The notes under the pieces were generated by a model. It searched no databases, was not told the DNA's origin, and saw nothing but the letters and a program-made list of their open reading frames with translations. Shown here piece by piece: positions 26,678 to 35,083 of a stretch of 64,000 nucleotides of DNA. The position numbers and the translations under genes are program-made. Source of the DNA: Halpernia sp048269545 (GTDB lineage: Bacteria > Bacteroidota > Bacteroidia > Flavobacteriales > Weeksellaceae); the NCBI RefSeq assembly GCF_048269545.1, contig NZ_JBLXIJ010000002.1, positions 124,001-188,000 on the forward strand, read 5' to 3'. How positions within the stretch are numbered: position 1 is the first letter of the stretch; each line of letters opens with the position of its first letter.

Positions 26678-27160
26678 TTAAATTTTTTTGCATAAAATTT
26701 TCTGAAGTCCACTCTTTCCAGATATAATTTTACCAAAAAAATGGAAACCTGTCTTTAAATAAATTTGATAAGCCAACTCATTTCTTTCATTTACAGACAA
26801 AATGATTTCATTCACTTTGGGGAAATTATTTTTCACAAAATCTGTTATAAGAAACATTGCAGATTTTCCGATTCCTTCTCCTTGAAATTTGGGATTTACA
26901 GAAAAGGAACGAACCAATATAGAATCAGGATTTTCCGTAAGTCCAAATTTATCTTCTCCTAAATCTAAAACGAAAAAGCCGACGGGTTTTTCATCCAAAA
27001 AAATAGAAATTGGTTGAGAAAAAAAATCACTATTCAATTCTCTTTCTTTAATTCTTTCTAAAACTAAATTTAAGGTTGCAGTAAATTCCATTTGGAGTTC
27101 ACTTAAATTGTAATTTAAATCTTCGAAATCTTTTGGTTTATAAAATTTAAGAAAAATCAT
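26678..27160 (-). CDS. GNAT family N-acetyltransferase
   Basis: A 160-residue GNAT acyltransferase. Motif A for acetyl-CoA is visible as VRSFSVNPKFQGEGIGKSAM (Q/RxxGxG form QGEGIG, about residues 110-125), preceded by the strand KPVGFFVLDLG and followed by LSVNERNELAYQIYLKTGF (motif B). The substrate cannot be predicted. It begins 2 bp after the stop of the DUF1684 lipoprotein gene, so it belongs to the mqo-unknown-DUF1684-GNAT run on the minus strand. Confidence 0.85.
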   Translation of the reverse strand: MIFLKFYKPKDFEDLNYNLSELQMEFTATLNLVLERIKERELNSDFFSQPISIFLDEKPVGFFVLDLGEDKFGLTENPDSILVRSFSVNPKFQGEGIGKSAMFLITDFVKNNFPKVNEIILSVNERNELAYQIYLKTGFHFFGKIISGKSGLQKILCKKI

Positions 27161-27162
27161 TT

Positions 27163-27783
27163 TTAATGCTCGAAATAAGTGTTCAAATATTTTACGCCCG
27201 CTTCAATTCTGATGGGTAAAGAATTTTCTTTTGGAACAACGGGACAATTGTAATCATAAGCATTATAAGCGCAATACGGTTGATAAGATTGATTGAAATC
27301 TATCACAATTTTATCCGTTTTTGGGATTCTTAAATCTAAATATTTTCCGCCACCATAAGTTTCGTGATTGTTGGTTAAATCATGAAAAGGTAGAAAAAGA
27401 TAATCTTCAAATCCTTTTTGTTTCATTAAATCTTGACTTTGATAAATAGTTAAAGAATATTTCTTTCCTTCTAAATTAAAAGTGGCTTTTCCATAAGCTT
27501 TATAAGTTTTTGATTTACCAGAACTTGTGGGTAATTGGAAACTTGGGCTATTTGTAAGTTTAGTAAAATCAGCTTTTACGCGGTATTTTAAATTAATTGG
27601 AAAGAACGGATGAACGGTAAAATTCTTAAAATTTTCTCCTCTTAAAGGGGTTTCTTTTGGATTTTGGTATTCGGTATTTAAATCTTTTTGAAATTTTTGA
27701 ATATCTGCAATTTCAGATTTTTTATTGGGAGTTGCGCAAGAAAACAAAAGGAAAATGATAGAAAAATAAAATAGGTTTTTCAT
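27163..27783 (-). CDS. DUF1684 lipoprotein
   Basis: A 206-residue putative lipoprotein: signal MKNLFYFSIIFLLFSC with Cys at about 16. The body matches the DUF1684 family: RGENFKNFTVHPFFPINLKYRVKA can be read in two parts, then KAYGKATFNLEGKKYSLTIY, LFLPFHDLTNNHETYGGGKYLD and the hallmark YCAYNAYDYNCPVVPKENSLP with an end in IEAGVKYL. The family's function is unknown. It overlaps nothing and is close to genes on both sides (2 bp to GNAT, 14 bp from the unknown gene). Confidence 0.85.
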   Translation of the reverse strand: MKNLFYFSIIFLLFSCATPNKKSEIADIQKFQKDLNTEYQNPKETPLRGENFKNFTVHPFFPINLKYRVKADFTKLTNSPSFQLPTSSGKSKTYKAYGKATFNLEGKKYSLTIYQSQDLMKQKGFEDYLFLPFHDLTNNHETYGGGKYLDLRIPKTDKIVIDFNQSYQPYCAYNAYDYNCPVVPKENSLPIRIEAGVKYLNTYFEH

Positions 27784-27797
27784 AAATTTTTTTAGTT

Positions 27798-28184
27798 TTA
27801 AATATTAATATTATAAACATCTGTCTTATTTCTCTCAATTTTCGGCACATAAAAACCACCACTTTCTGGAATTATTTCAGCCAAATCAAAATGAGTACAA
27901 TCTTTTGGTAAACCACTAAAAACTAGAGTAAACCAATAATTTTCTACCAAAGGAACTTCCATCCAATCGGGATTAAAACAAATGTTATTTGCGAAAAGCA
28001 GTTTGCTTTTGTGAGAAGATTGCGTGTCTAATAAATAAGTAGTTTTCCAAATTCTAATTAACATTCCAAAAGCAAAATTATTTTTAAAACAACAATGCAC
28101 GATGACTTGTTGCTCTGTAGAAATTTCAGTTTTTAAATCTTCTAAAATTTTCTTTTCAATAAATGGTTTTACAATTGTAGACAA
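27798..28184 (-). CDS. Conserved hypothetical protein
   Basis: A 128-residue soluble protein that I do not recognise. It has a pair of cysteines (IVHCCFKN), a central segment RIWKTTYLLDTQSSHKSKLL, and a C-terminal half rich in aromatic residues (WMEVPLVENYWFTLVFSGL, FDLAEIIPESGGFYVP). No signal peptide or membrane segment. It lies 16 bp after mqo and 14 bp before the DUF1684 lipoprotein gene, so it is co-transcribed with them. The reading frame is intact and has normal codon use. Confidence 0.7.
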   Translation of the reverse strand: MSTIVKPFIEKKILEDLKTEISTEQQVIVHCCFKNNFAFGMLIRIWKTTYLLDTQSSHKSKLLFANNICFNPDWMEVPLVENYWFTLVFSGLPKDCTHFDLAEIIPESGGFYVPKIERNKTDVYNINI

Positions 28185-28200
28185 TGGGATTTTTTTAAAA

Positions 28201-29709
28201 TTAATCGTAATCTAATTCTAAAATTTCTTTAGAATAATTTCTAACTTTCTCCGTCAATTCGGGATTTTCAGATAATTTTTTTCCATAACTCGGAAAAATT
28301 TCCAACAATTTTTCATGCCATTCATTTTCCATTTTTTCAGGAAAACATTCTTCTAAAATATGTAGCATTGCAAAAGCAGCAGTTGAAGCACCTGGAGAAG
28401 CGCCTAAAATTGCGGCAATTGTTTTATTTTTATTAATCACCACTTCAGTTCCGAATTCTAATTTGCCACCTTTCTCGTCATCTTTTTTAATAACTTGTAC
28501 TCTTTGACCCGCAATTTTCAGTTCCCAATCTTCTTCTTTTGCATCTTTTACAAATTGTCTTAAGTGTGCAATTCTTTGGGTTTTCGTCATCGCCACTTGT
28601 TCAATTAAATATTTTGTTAACGGTAAATTATGCCACCACGCACCAAAAAGAGAACGAATATTACTTAAATTTACGCTTTCAGGTAAATCTAAATAACTTC
28701 CATTTTTAAGAAATTTTGTAGAAAATCCTGCAAAAGGACCAAAAAGCAACGCTTCTTCACCATCAATTATTCGCAAATCTAAATGTGGAACGCTCATTGG
28801 AGGCGCATTTAAACCAGCTTGAGTATAAACTTTTGCTTGGTGTTGTGCAATTAATTCCTTATTGTGAGTAACCAACCATTGTCCGGAAACGGGAAATCCT
28901 CCGTAACCTTCACTTTCTTTAATATCTGAACTTTCTAAAAGTGGTAATGCATAACCTCCTGCTCCAATAAAAACAAATTTAGCAGAAACTTTCTTACTTT
29001 TTCCTGTCATTCGGTTTTTCACTTTCATTTTCCAAGTGCCGTTTTTTTCTAAATCTAAATCTTTCACTTCATGATAAAGAAAAACATCTACCAAAGAATC
29101 TTCGGCTAAAAAACGCCCCATTTTTCTTGTTAAACTTCCAAAATTTACATCAGTTCCAAGATCCATTTTGGTAGCTGCCAAAACTTCTTCGTCTTTTCTC
29201 TTAGACATAATTAAAGGAATCCATTCTCGCAATTGATTGTGATCGGTGGAAAATTTCATTCCTTTAAATAAATTGGAAGTTATCATTTTATCATGACGCT
29301 TTTTGAGATATTCTGCGTCCTTTTCACCAAAAACTAAACTCATGTGTGGACAAGAATTAATGAAATCTTTTGGATTTTCAATATATTTTTTTGAAATTAA
29401 ATAAGACCAAAACTGCTTTGAAATTTCAAATTGCTCTGCAATCTTTTCGGCTTTTGAAATATCGATTGTTCCGTCTTCATTTTCTGGTGTATAATTGAGT
29501 TCACAAAAAGCGGAATGTCCTGTTCCGGCGTTGTTCCACGCGGCTGAACTTTCTTTTGCAAATCTTCCGAGACGTTCAAAAATGGCTATTTTTAAATTCG
29601 GTTCAAACTCATGAAGTAAAGTTCCCAAAGTGGTACTCATTATTCCGCCACCAATCAGAATGATGTCGTATTCGTTTTTTATATCTGTATTTGTGAGAAA
29701 ATTTGGCAT
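28201..29709 (-). CDS. mqo: Malate:quinone oxidoreductase
   Basis: Oxidises malate to oxaloacetate and reduces membrane quinone with FAD, replacing or assisting malate dehydrogenase. 502 residues, the usual length. The FAD loop DIILIGGGIMSTTLGTLLHE lies near the N-terminus; ESSAAWNNAGTGHSAFCELNYTP and GQWLVTHN are family signatures, and the C-terminal part has ILGASPGASTAAFAML. Its first 13 codons and 51 bp upstream are duplicated 742 bp away, beyond the parDE module, so the insertion has replaced its original upstream DNA. No clear promoter is visible on the minus strand next to the start. Confidence 0.97.
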   Translation of the reverse strand: MPNFLTNTDIKNEYDIILIGGGIMSTTLGTLLHEFEPNLKIAIFERLGRFAKESSAAWNNAGTGHSAFCELNYTPENEDGTIDISKAEKIAEQFEISKQFWSYLISKKYIENPKDFINSCPHMSLVFGEKDAEYLKKRHDKMITSNLFKGMKFSTDHNQLREWIPLIMSKRKDEEVLAATKMDLGTDVNFGSLTRKMGRFLAEDSLVDVFLYHEVKDLDLEKNGTWKMKVKNRMTGKSKKVSAKFVFIGAGGYALPLLESSDIKESEGYGGFPVSGQWLVTHNKELIAQHQAKVYTQAGLNAPPMSVPHLDLRIIDGEEALLFGPFAGFSTKFLKNGSYLDLPESVNLSNIRSLFGAWWHNLPLTKYLIEQVAMTKTQRIAHLRQFVKDAKEEDWELKIAGQRVQVIKKDDEKGGKLEFGTEVVINKNKTIAAILGASPGASTAAFAMLHILEECFPEKMENEWHEKLLEIFPSYGKKLSENPELTEKVRNYSKEILELDYD

Positions 29710-29760
29710 AAATAAATTTTATGCTACGAATTTCGTGAAAAGTTTTTTGTTTAAAGATTT
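29671..29760. repeat. Direct repeat R1 flanking parDE (5' end of mqo)
   Basis: A 90-bp sequence, 87 of 90 positions identical by hand alignment to R2 at 30413-30502. It spans the first 13 codons of mqo and 51 bp upstream. With R2 it brackets the parDE genes exactly. Confidence 0.9.
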
Positions 29761-29821
29761 TTTAAGTTAAAACTTATATAAGTAATTTTAGATTAAAATA
29801 ATTAACATATAATTTTTTAAT

Positions 29822-29844
29822 TATACCAACAATTGGTATATTTG
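29822..29844 (+). promoter_or_regulatory. parD promoter -7 box with overlapping operator palindrome
   Basis: TATACCAACAATTGGTATA (29822-29840) has perfect 8-bp arms and a 3-bp spacer. Its right arm overlaps the -7 box TATATTTG (29837-29844), 18 bp before the parD ATG. A ribbon-helix-helix antitoxin bound here would block RNA polymerase, the standard autoregulation of such modules. Confidence 0.7.
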
Positions 29845-29862
29845 AATTTAAAATAAAAAATA

Positions 29863-30108
29863 ATGGCAAAAAATACTTCAATTTTAATAGGTGATTATTT
29901 TGATGATTTCATAAACCGTCAAATAAAATCTGGGCATTTTACTTCTGCAAGTGAAGTTGTGAGAACTGCTTTAAGACTTTTTGAAAATCAAGAATCTAAA
30001 AAAGCATTATTAATTAGCGAACTAAAAAAAGGAGAAAAATCTGGATTTTCAAAAGATTTCAACCGTGATGGTTTTTTAGATAAGATGAAAAATCAATCCG
30101 CTAAATGA
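29863..30108 (+). CDS. parD: ParD-type antitoxin (ribbon-helix-helix)
   Basis: An 81-residue antitoxin. The N-terminal RHH DNA-binding fold has SILIGDYFDDFINRQIKSG followed by HFTSASEVVRTALRLFENQE, the signature of ParD/CC2985-type proteins. The C-terminal tail (about 50-81) is charged and would wrap the ParE toxin. Its stop overlaps the parE start by 4 bp. A perfect palindrome at its -7 box fits autorepression. The module sits between two copies of the mqo 5' end. Confidence 0.9.
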   Translation: MAKNTSILIGDYFDDFINRQIKSGHFTSASEVVRTALRLFENQESKKALLISELKKGEKSGFSKDFNRDGFLDKMKNQSAK

Positions 30109-30407
30109 TGAATTACAAAATTTCTAAATTAGCTGAAATTGATTTAGAAAACATTTGGATTTACACCTGTGAAAATTGGTCTGAAGTACAAGCGATCAGA
30201 TATTACAATTTGATAATGGACGAAATTGAATATCTTGCTGAGAATCCTAAATCGGGAAAAGATTACAACGACCTTCGAAAAGGATATTTTTGTACAAAAG
30301 TAAAATCTCATTTTATTTTTTACAAAATAAATTTAAAAGAATTAAGAATTGAAATTATTAGAATTCTCCATCAGCAAATGGATATTGAACTTCATCTTGA
30401 AGGATAA
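30105..30407 (+). CDS. parE: ParE-type toxin (RelE/ParE superfamily)
   Basis: A 100-residue toxin of the ParE branch, whose members inhibit DNA gyrase. Family pattern: YKISKLAEIDLENIWIYTCE, AIRYYNLIMDEIEYLAENPKSG, KDYNDLRKGYFCTKVKSHFIFY and IEIIRILHQQMDIELHL. Translation starts inside the antitoxin stop (ATGATG; either ATG is possible). The reading frame is intact, so the toxin is probably functional. Repeat R2 starts 5 bp after the stop. Confidence 0.9.
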   Translation: MMNYKISKLAEIDLENIWIYTCENWSEVQAIRYYNLIMDEIEYLAENPKSGKDYNDLRKGYFCTKVKSHFIFYKINLKELRIEIIRILHQQMDIELHLEG

Positions 30408-30412
30408 AAAAC

Positions 30413-30502
30413 TTCGCTTTTTATATCTGTATTTGTGAGAAAATTTGGCATAAATAAATTTTATGCTACGAATTTCGGGTAAAGTTTTTTGTTTAAAGAT
30501 TT
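30413..30502. repeat. Direct repeat R2 flanking parDE (duplicate of mqo 5' end)
   Basis: The copy of R1 on the far side of parDE. It includes a stranded mqo ATG (30449-30451, minus strand) and 13 codons, which read on into the parE 3' end and stop after 19 codons. It differs from R1 at only three positions. Confidence 0.9.
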
Positions 30503-30557
30503 ATGCGGAGAGAATTTTTTTTGAATTAAAATAATATGTTGTTTATATTTGACTTAA

Positions 30558-31026
30558 ATGAAAATAAAACTTCTAACTAAAATAAATTTAAAAAATATAT
30601 TGTTTCAGTTTTTACTGTTTATTTTTTAGGACTTTCATTTAGAACTTTTGCCTGTTTTCAAAATATTAAAATGACCGAAATTTTTGTAAAAAGTGAAATT
30701 TAGACGAAATTAAAACCTATTTTAGAATTGAAAATTTTGATGGGAGTGATATTTCTGATTTCAGTTTAACTTTATTATTCAGCGGTTATTTTGCGGTTTT
30801 ATTAGGAATTTTAATTTCTCTTATGATTAATTATCATCGAAAAATATCGCAATTAAATTTACTTTTTATTGCAATACCTAATTTGATACTTCTCTATTTC
30901 CATGAAGATTTTAATAAACCTGCGTATTATTTAAGTTTGATATTTTTGAATGAAGATTTAAAATCAAAAATTATATTAGTTGGAATATTATTTTTCATAA
31001 TTTCCATTTTATATTTTTTATTTTAG
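30558..31026 (+). pseudogene. Frameshifted membrane-protein pseudogene
   Basis: Three consecutive plus-strand frames join into one plausible membrane protein of about 155 residues. First MKIKLLTK (from 30558), then VSVFTVYFLGLSFRTFACF to MTEIFVKSEI (stop near 30700), then DEIKTYFRIENFDGSDISDF, LLFSGYFAVLLGILISLM, and a hydrophobic C-terminus ending FFIISILYFLF at 31026. At least two frameshifts are needed. I cannot name the family. A TATATTTG box (30546-30553 region) precedes the ATG, so the gene once had a promoter. It lies just beyond repeat R2; an alternative is a short intact gene starting at 30823. Confidence 0.6.
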
Positions 31027-31074
31027 TTCGAAATTATCTTTTAAAAAGGAAAAATCTGAGATTATTTAATTTCT

Positions 31075-32115
31075 TTAGTTCAACTTCAAAGTCAGTTTCT
31101 TAAACAATTTCTCCGCACTTTTTTCTTCATATAAAATCTGATAAATTGTATTAATTATCGGTAAATCTATTTTTTTTTCTTTACCGGTTTTATAGACAGA
31201 ATCTGCCGCGTAATAACCTTCTGCAATCATATTCATAGATTGAATTGCAGATTTTACGGTGTAACCTTTTCCAATTAAATTTCCCAAACTTCGGTTTCTA
31301 GAAAATAAGGAATATGCAGTTACCAATAAATCTCCGAGATACGCACTTTCATTCACGTCACGTGGTTCTTCGTAAATCGCTTCCAAAAAAACTTCCATTT
31401 CACGGATAGCGTTTGAGACAAAAACAGCAGCAAAGTTATCTCCATAACCTAATCCAGAAGCCATTCCGGCGCCGATTGCATAAATATTTTTTAAAATAGC
31501 GCTGTATTCATTTCCCAAGATATCTTTGCTCGTATGAACATTAATAAAATCTGATGCAAATAATTTTTTTAAAATCTCGCCCACTTTATGTTCTGCAGTT
31601 GCAATTGTAAGATAAGATAAACGCTCCATCCCCACTTCTTCTGCGTGACAAGGTCCTGCAATTACCGCTTGAGATTTAAACCCTATTTTAAAGACATCTC
31701 GCAAATAATGTGCTACAACATCATTGTGTTTTGGCACAATTCCTTTGATGGCAGAAACAAAAATTTTATTAGAATAATCGCAAGTCATTTTCTCTATGGC
31801 ATCTGAAAGATAAATAGACGGCGTCGCTAAAACGATAACATCACAATTGGAAACCAATTCATTAATTTCAGTTGTTAAAATTAAATTTTCTTTTTTAAAA
31901 CTAACGGAAGTCAGATAAACTGGATTATGACCGCGAAGTTCTATGGCTCCTTTTACAAATTCATTTCGTACACACCAATAAACTTTATCAGAATTCTCTA
32001 CCAACATTTTTACAATTGCGGTTGCAAAACTACCACTTCCAACTACTCCAACTTTTCCAGAATTTTTTAATTCTTTTTCTGAAACTATTTTTTTATCCGT
32101 CAATTTTTTTGTCAT
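31075..32115 (-). CDS. gpsA: Glycerol-3-phosphate dehydrogenase [NAD(P)+]
   Basis: Reduces dihydroxyacetone phosphate to sn-glycerol-3-phosphate for phospholipid synthesis. 346 residues. The Rossmann loop VGVVGSGSFATAIVKML follows a short extension of about 20 residues. Conserved segments are VLATPSIYLSDAI, KIFVSAIKGIVP, AVIAGPCHAEEV, ILKNIYAIGAGMASGLGYGDN (catalytic Lys) and FSRNRSLGNLIGKG. A -7 box TATATTTG lies upstream on the minus strand (32134-32141). It is divergent from the M23 peptidase gene. Confidence 0.96.
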   Translation of the reverse strand: MTKKLTDKKIVSEKELKNSGKVGVVGSGSFATAIVKMLVENSDKVYWCVRNEFVKGAIELRGHNPVYLTSVSFKKENLILTTEINELVSNCDVIVLATPSIYLSDAIEKMTCDYSNKIFVSAIKGIVPKHNDVVAHYLRDVFKIGFKSQAVIAGPCHAEEVGMERLSYLTIATAEHKVGEILKKLFASDFINVHTSKDILGNEYSAILKNIYAIGAGMASGLGYGDNFAAVFVSNAIREMEVFLEAIYEEPRDVNESAYLGDLLVTAYSLFSRNRSLGNLIGKGYTVKSAIQSMNMIAEGYYAADSVYKTGKEKKIDLPIINTIYQILYEEKSAEKLFKKLTLKLN

Positions 32116-32279
32116 AATTAATTCTGAGTATTACAAATATATGAATTGTGCTTCATTATTACCTTCCCAATTTTTAAAGAATTTAATTTTAACATTCTTT
32201 CTTAAAGTTTGTTAAAACTAACTTTTGAATATAATAAATATTTACTTTTGCCGTCTGAAAAATTTAATTTTAATTATTT

Positions 32280-33125
32280 ATGAAACAATTTCTGAAAAGA
32301 AAGAAAAATATACAGTTACTTTTAGGTGGTTTTTTATTCTTAATTTTTCTTCAAAGTATTATAATAGCGAAACTATTTTCGGAAAGAAATTATAAAAATT
32401 ATGAAGTCAATTTAGTTAAAATAAATACTCAAAAAGACAGTATAGATTATTTTAAAATGAAAACCGACTTAGGACAAATTGACCAAACTATTCGTAATTT
32501 ACATCAATTTTTAAGCTCCAAAAATATAGAAGACCAAAATATTAATTTCCTTTCTAAAGACAGTTTGAGCGATGCAGTTTATGTTTCTAAACAAAGCAAT
32601 CGTTACAGTCAATATTTAGTAAATCTTCAAAATAAATTACAAACTATTCCTTTAGGTTTGCCAACAAACGGATATATTTCTTCTAATTTCGGTAAAAGAG
32701 TAAATCCTATTCCAAAAAGAACGGTTTTATTAGCTTCTGTAACGGGTTCTGAAAATTCTAAAAAAGATAGTTTAGAAGCTAATAAAGCAAATGGAAAACC
32801 AGAAGCTGATGAAATGCAATTTCACAAAGGTTTAGATATTGCCGTTGCTTTTGGAACTGATGTGAGATGCGCCGCTACAGGAACCGTTATTTTTTCAGGT
32901 CAAAAAGGCGGTTATGGAAATTGCATTATTGTTTCCCACGGAAATGGTTTAGCTACACTTTACGGACATCTTTCCGAACTTTTAGTGAAAGCAAATGACG
33001 TGGTAAAAGTCAATGATATAATCGCAAAATCTGGAAATACAGGTCGTTCAACTGGGCCACATTTGCATTATGAAGTTCATAAAAATAATACGCCGGTAAA
33101 TCCGAGATTATTTTTGAATTTATAA
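32280..33125 (+). CDS. Membrane-anchored M23 family metallopeptidase
   Basis: A 281-residue envelope protein: one N-terminal transmembrane helix (about 12-32, LLLGGFLFLIFLQSIIIAKL), a periplasmic stalk with helical stretches, then an M23 LytM domain from about residue 125. All zinc ligands are present: HKGLDIAVAFGTD (His, Asp) and GPHLHYEVH (HLH), with YGHLSEL and SGNTGRSTG between them. It probably cleaves peptidoglycan cross-links or activates such enzymes. A TACTTTTG -7 box lies at 32243-32250, and a strong terminator follows the stop. Confidence 0.92.
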   Translation: MKQFLKRKKNIQLLLGGFLFLIFLQSIIIAKLFSERNYKNYEVNLVKINTQKDSIDYFKMKTDLGQIDQTIRNLHQFLSSKNIEDQNINFLSKDSLSDAVYVSKQSNRYSQYLVNLQNKLQTIPLGLPTNGYISSNFGKRVNPIPKRTVLLASVTGSENSKKDSLEANKANGKPEADEMQFHKGLDIAVAFGTDVRCAATGTVIFSGQKGGYGNCIIVSHGNGLATLYGHLSELLVKANDVVKVNDIIAKSGNTGRSTGPHLHYEVHKNNTPVNPRLFLNL

Positions 33126-33130
33126 AAAGT

Positions 33131-33162
33131 AAAAAATCCTGAAATTTTCAGGATTTTTTTTT
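33131..33162 (+). terminator. Intrinsic terminator after the M23 gene
   Basis: Arms AATCCTGAAA and TTTTCAGGATT followed by nine T, 6 bp after the stop. Confidence 0.85.
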
Positions 33163-33249
33163 GAATTTACTCTCGTAGATTTTCCAAATTGAGCAGACTT
33201 TTAAAAAGTATTTATTCTGCGTTTTCTGTAGAATCTGCGATAGTAAAAA

Positions 33250-34947
33250 TTAAACGATTTTCACAGAAACGACATCGTCCGTTTTCTCAATTTTAATTAA
33301 ATTATTTTTAGATAAATTTTTAGAAGATTTATCCCATTTTTTACCAGAGAATTTAGATTGTTCTTTTAAATCATTTAAAGACATTTCGCCATTATTTTGG
33401 TTTAATAATTTTAAAAGTAATTCATCATCTTCTGATAATTCTACTTTTGGCAAGACTTTTTCTGGGCGCATTTGTGGGAAAAATAATACTTCCTGAATGC
33501 TTTCATTATTGGTTAAAAACATAATTAATCGGTCCATTCCGATTCCCAAACCAGAAGTTGGAGGCATTCCGTATTCTAATGCGCGAAGAAAATCATTGTC
33601 GATAAACATTGCTTCGTCATCGCCTCTTTCGGATAATTGCATTTGAGATTCAAAACGTTCTCTTTGGTCAATCGGATCATTTAATTCAGAATAAGCGTTT
33701 GCGATTTCTTTTCCGCAAACCATTAACTCAAATCTTTCGGTTAAACCTTCTTTGCTTCTGTGTTTTTTGGTTAAAGGTGACATTTCAATCGGATAATCAG
33801 TAATAAAAGTCGGTTGAATAAATTTTCCTTCACATTTTTCTCCAAAAATTTCATCAATTAATTTTCCTTTACCCATAGATTCATCCACTTCAACTCCTAT
33901 GGATTTTGCAAAAGTAAAAATTTCTTCTTCTGATTTTCCAGTAATGTCAAATCCCGTAAATTTTTGAATGGCTTCTGTCATAGAAACTCTTGGATAGGGC
34001 GCTTTCCAATTAATAGTATGTTCGCCAAAAGTAGAATCTGTCGTTCCATTCACTTGAATTGCAGAAAATTCTAACAATTTTTCTGTGAAATCCATCATCC
34101 AATTGTAATCTTTGTAAGCCACATAAATTTCCATTGCGGTAAATTCTGGATTGTGCGTTCTATCCATTCCTTCATTCCTAAAGTTTTTAGAAAACTCATA
34201 AACACCGTCAAATCCACCTACAATAAGTCTTTTAAGATACAATTCATTCGCAATTCTTAAATATAATGGAATATCTAAAGCATTATGATGTGAGATAAAG
34301 GGTTTTGCTGCAGCTCCACCCGGAATTGCTTGTAAAATGGGTGTTTCCACTTCAAAATATCCTGCGTTGTTAAAATAAGTTCGCATCGCATTAAATAATT
34401 TTGTGCGTTTTATAAAAACTTCTTTTACTTGCGGATTGACGATTAAATCAACATATCTCTGTCTGTAACGCAATTCAGGATCATTAAAAGCATCAAAAAC
34501 ATTTCCTTCTTCGTCCGTTCTTGGTTGTGGAAGCGGGCGTAAAGTTTTGGTTAACAAAGTGAAATTGGAAACTTTTACGGTCATTTCTCCAACTTGTGTC
34601 GTGAATAATTCCCCTTCAATTCCGATGATATCTCCGATGTCTAAAAGATGTTTATAAACTTCATTATATAAAGTTTTATCTTCTCCTTTGCAAATTTCAT
34701 CTCTGTTAAAGTAAACTTGAATTTTCCCTTCAGAATCCTGAAGTTCAGCAAAAGAAGCTTTTCCCTGAATTCTGCGTGACATTAATCGACCAGCTAATTT
34801 TACTTTCTTTCCTTCTGCGAAATTTTCTTTTATGGATTTTGAAGTGTCCGTAAATTTGTATTCTGCGGCAGGAAAAGCGTCGATTCCTAAAGCATTTAAT
34901 TTAGATAGTTTTTCTCTTCGAATGACTTCTTGTTCTGATAATTGCAT
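33250..34947 (-). CDS. lysS: Lysyl-tRNA synthetase (class II)
   Basis: Charges tRNA-Lys. 565 residues, longer than the usual ~500. The N-terminal OB-fold anticodon domain has VKLAGRLMSRRIQGKASFAE; the catalytic core has motif 2 FRNEGMDRTHNPEFTAMEIY and motif 3 GLGIGMDRLIMFL. The extra ~65 residues at the C-terminus (from EDDELLLKLLNQN) look like a small helical winged-helix-like domain ending KIEKTDDVVSVKIV, which I recall as common in flavobacterial LysS. A minus-strand -7 box TATATTTG lies at 34973-34980. Confidence 0.97.
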   Translation of the reverse strand: MQLSEQEVIRREKLSKLNALGIDAFPAAEYKFTDTSKSIKENFAEGKKVKLAGRLMSRRIQGKASFAELQDSEGKIQVYFNRDEICKGEDKTLYNEVYKHLLDIGDIIGIEGELFTTQVGEMTVKVSNFTLLTKTLRPLPQPRTDEEGNVFDAFNDPELRYRQRYVDLIVNPQVKEVFIKRTKLFNAMRTYFNNAGYFEVETPILQAIPGGAAAKPFISHHNALDIPLYLRIANELYLKRLIVGGFDGVYEFSKNFRNEGMDRTHNPEFTAMEIYVAYKDYNWMMDFTEKLLEFSAIQVNGTTDSTFGEHTINWKAPYPRVSMTEAIQKFTGFDITGKSEEEIFTFAKSIGVEVDESMGKGKLIDEIFGEKCEGKFIQPTFITDYPIEMSPLTKKHRSKEGLTERFELMVCGKEIANAYSELNDPIDQRERFESQMQLSERGDDEAMFIDNDFLRALEYGMPPTSGLGIGMDRLIMFLTNNESIQEVLFFPQMRPEKVLPKVELSEDDELLLKLLNQNNGEMSLNDLKEQSKFSGKKWDKSSKNLSKNNLIKIEKTDDVVSVKIV

Positions 34948-35017
34948 TTATTTTGTGTAATTTTATAAGTTGCAAATATAATTAATTTAAAGCTATTTGC
35001 TTACTTACTAAAAGCAA

Positions 35018-35047
35018 AAAAGCTTTCCAATTTAATGAAAAGCTTTT
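35018..35047 (-). terminator. Intrinsic terminator of the small lipoprotein gene
   Basis: Arms AAAAGCTTT and AAAGCTTTT around a loop of about 12 nt, with a T run on the minus strand; it lies 36 bp after the lipoprotein stop and before lysS. Confidence 0.65.
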
Positions 35048-35083
35048 ATTTTTAAATAAAATTCTGATTATATTTCAATAAAA

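Noticed and set aside
30449..30451. Second mqo start codon in repeat R2
   Set aside because: The frame runs only 19 codons and stops within the parE 3' end; it is a duplication remnant.
29671..31026. Insertion sequence or transposon carrying parDE
   Set aside because: No transposase gene and no terminal inverted repeats are present; the flanking repeats are direct copies of mqo DNA.
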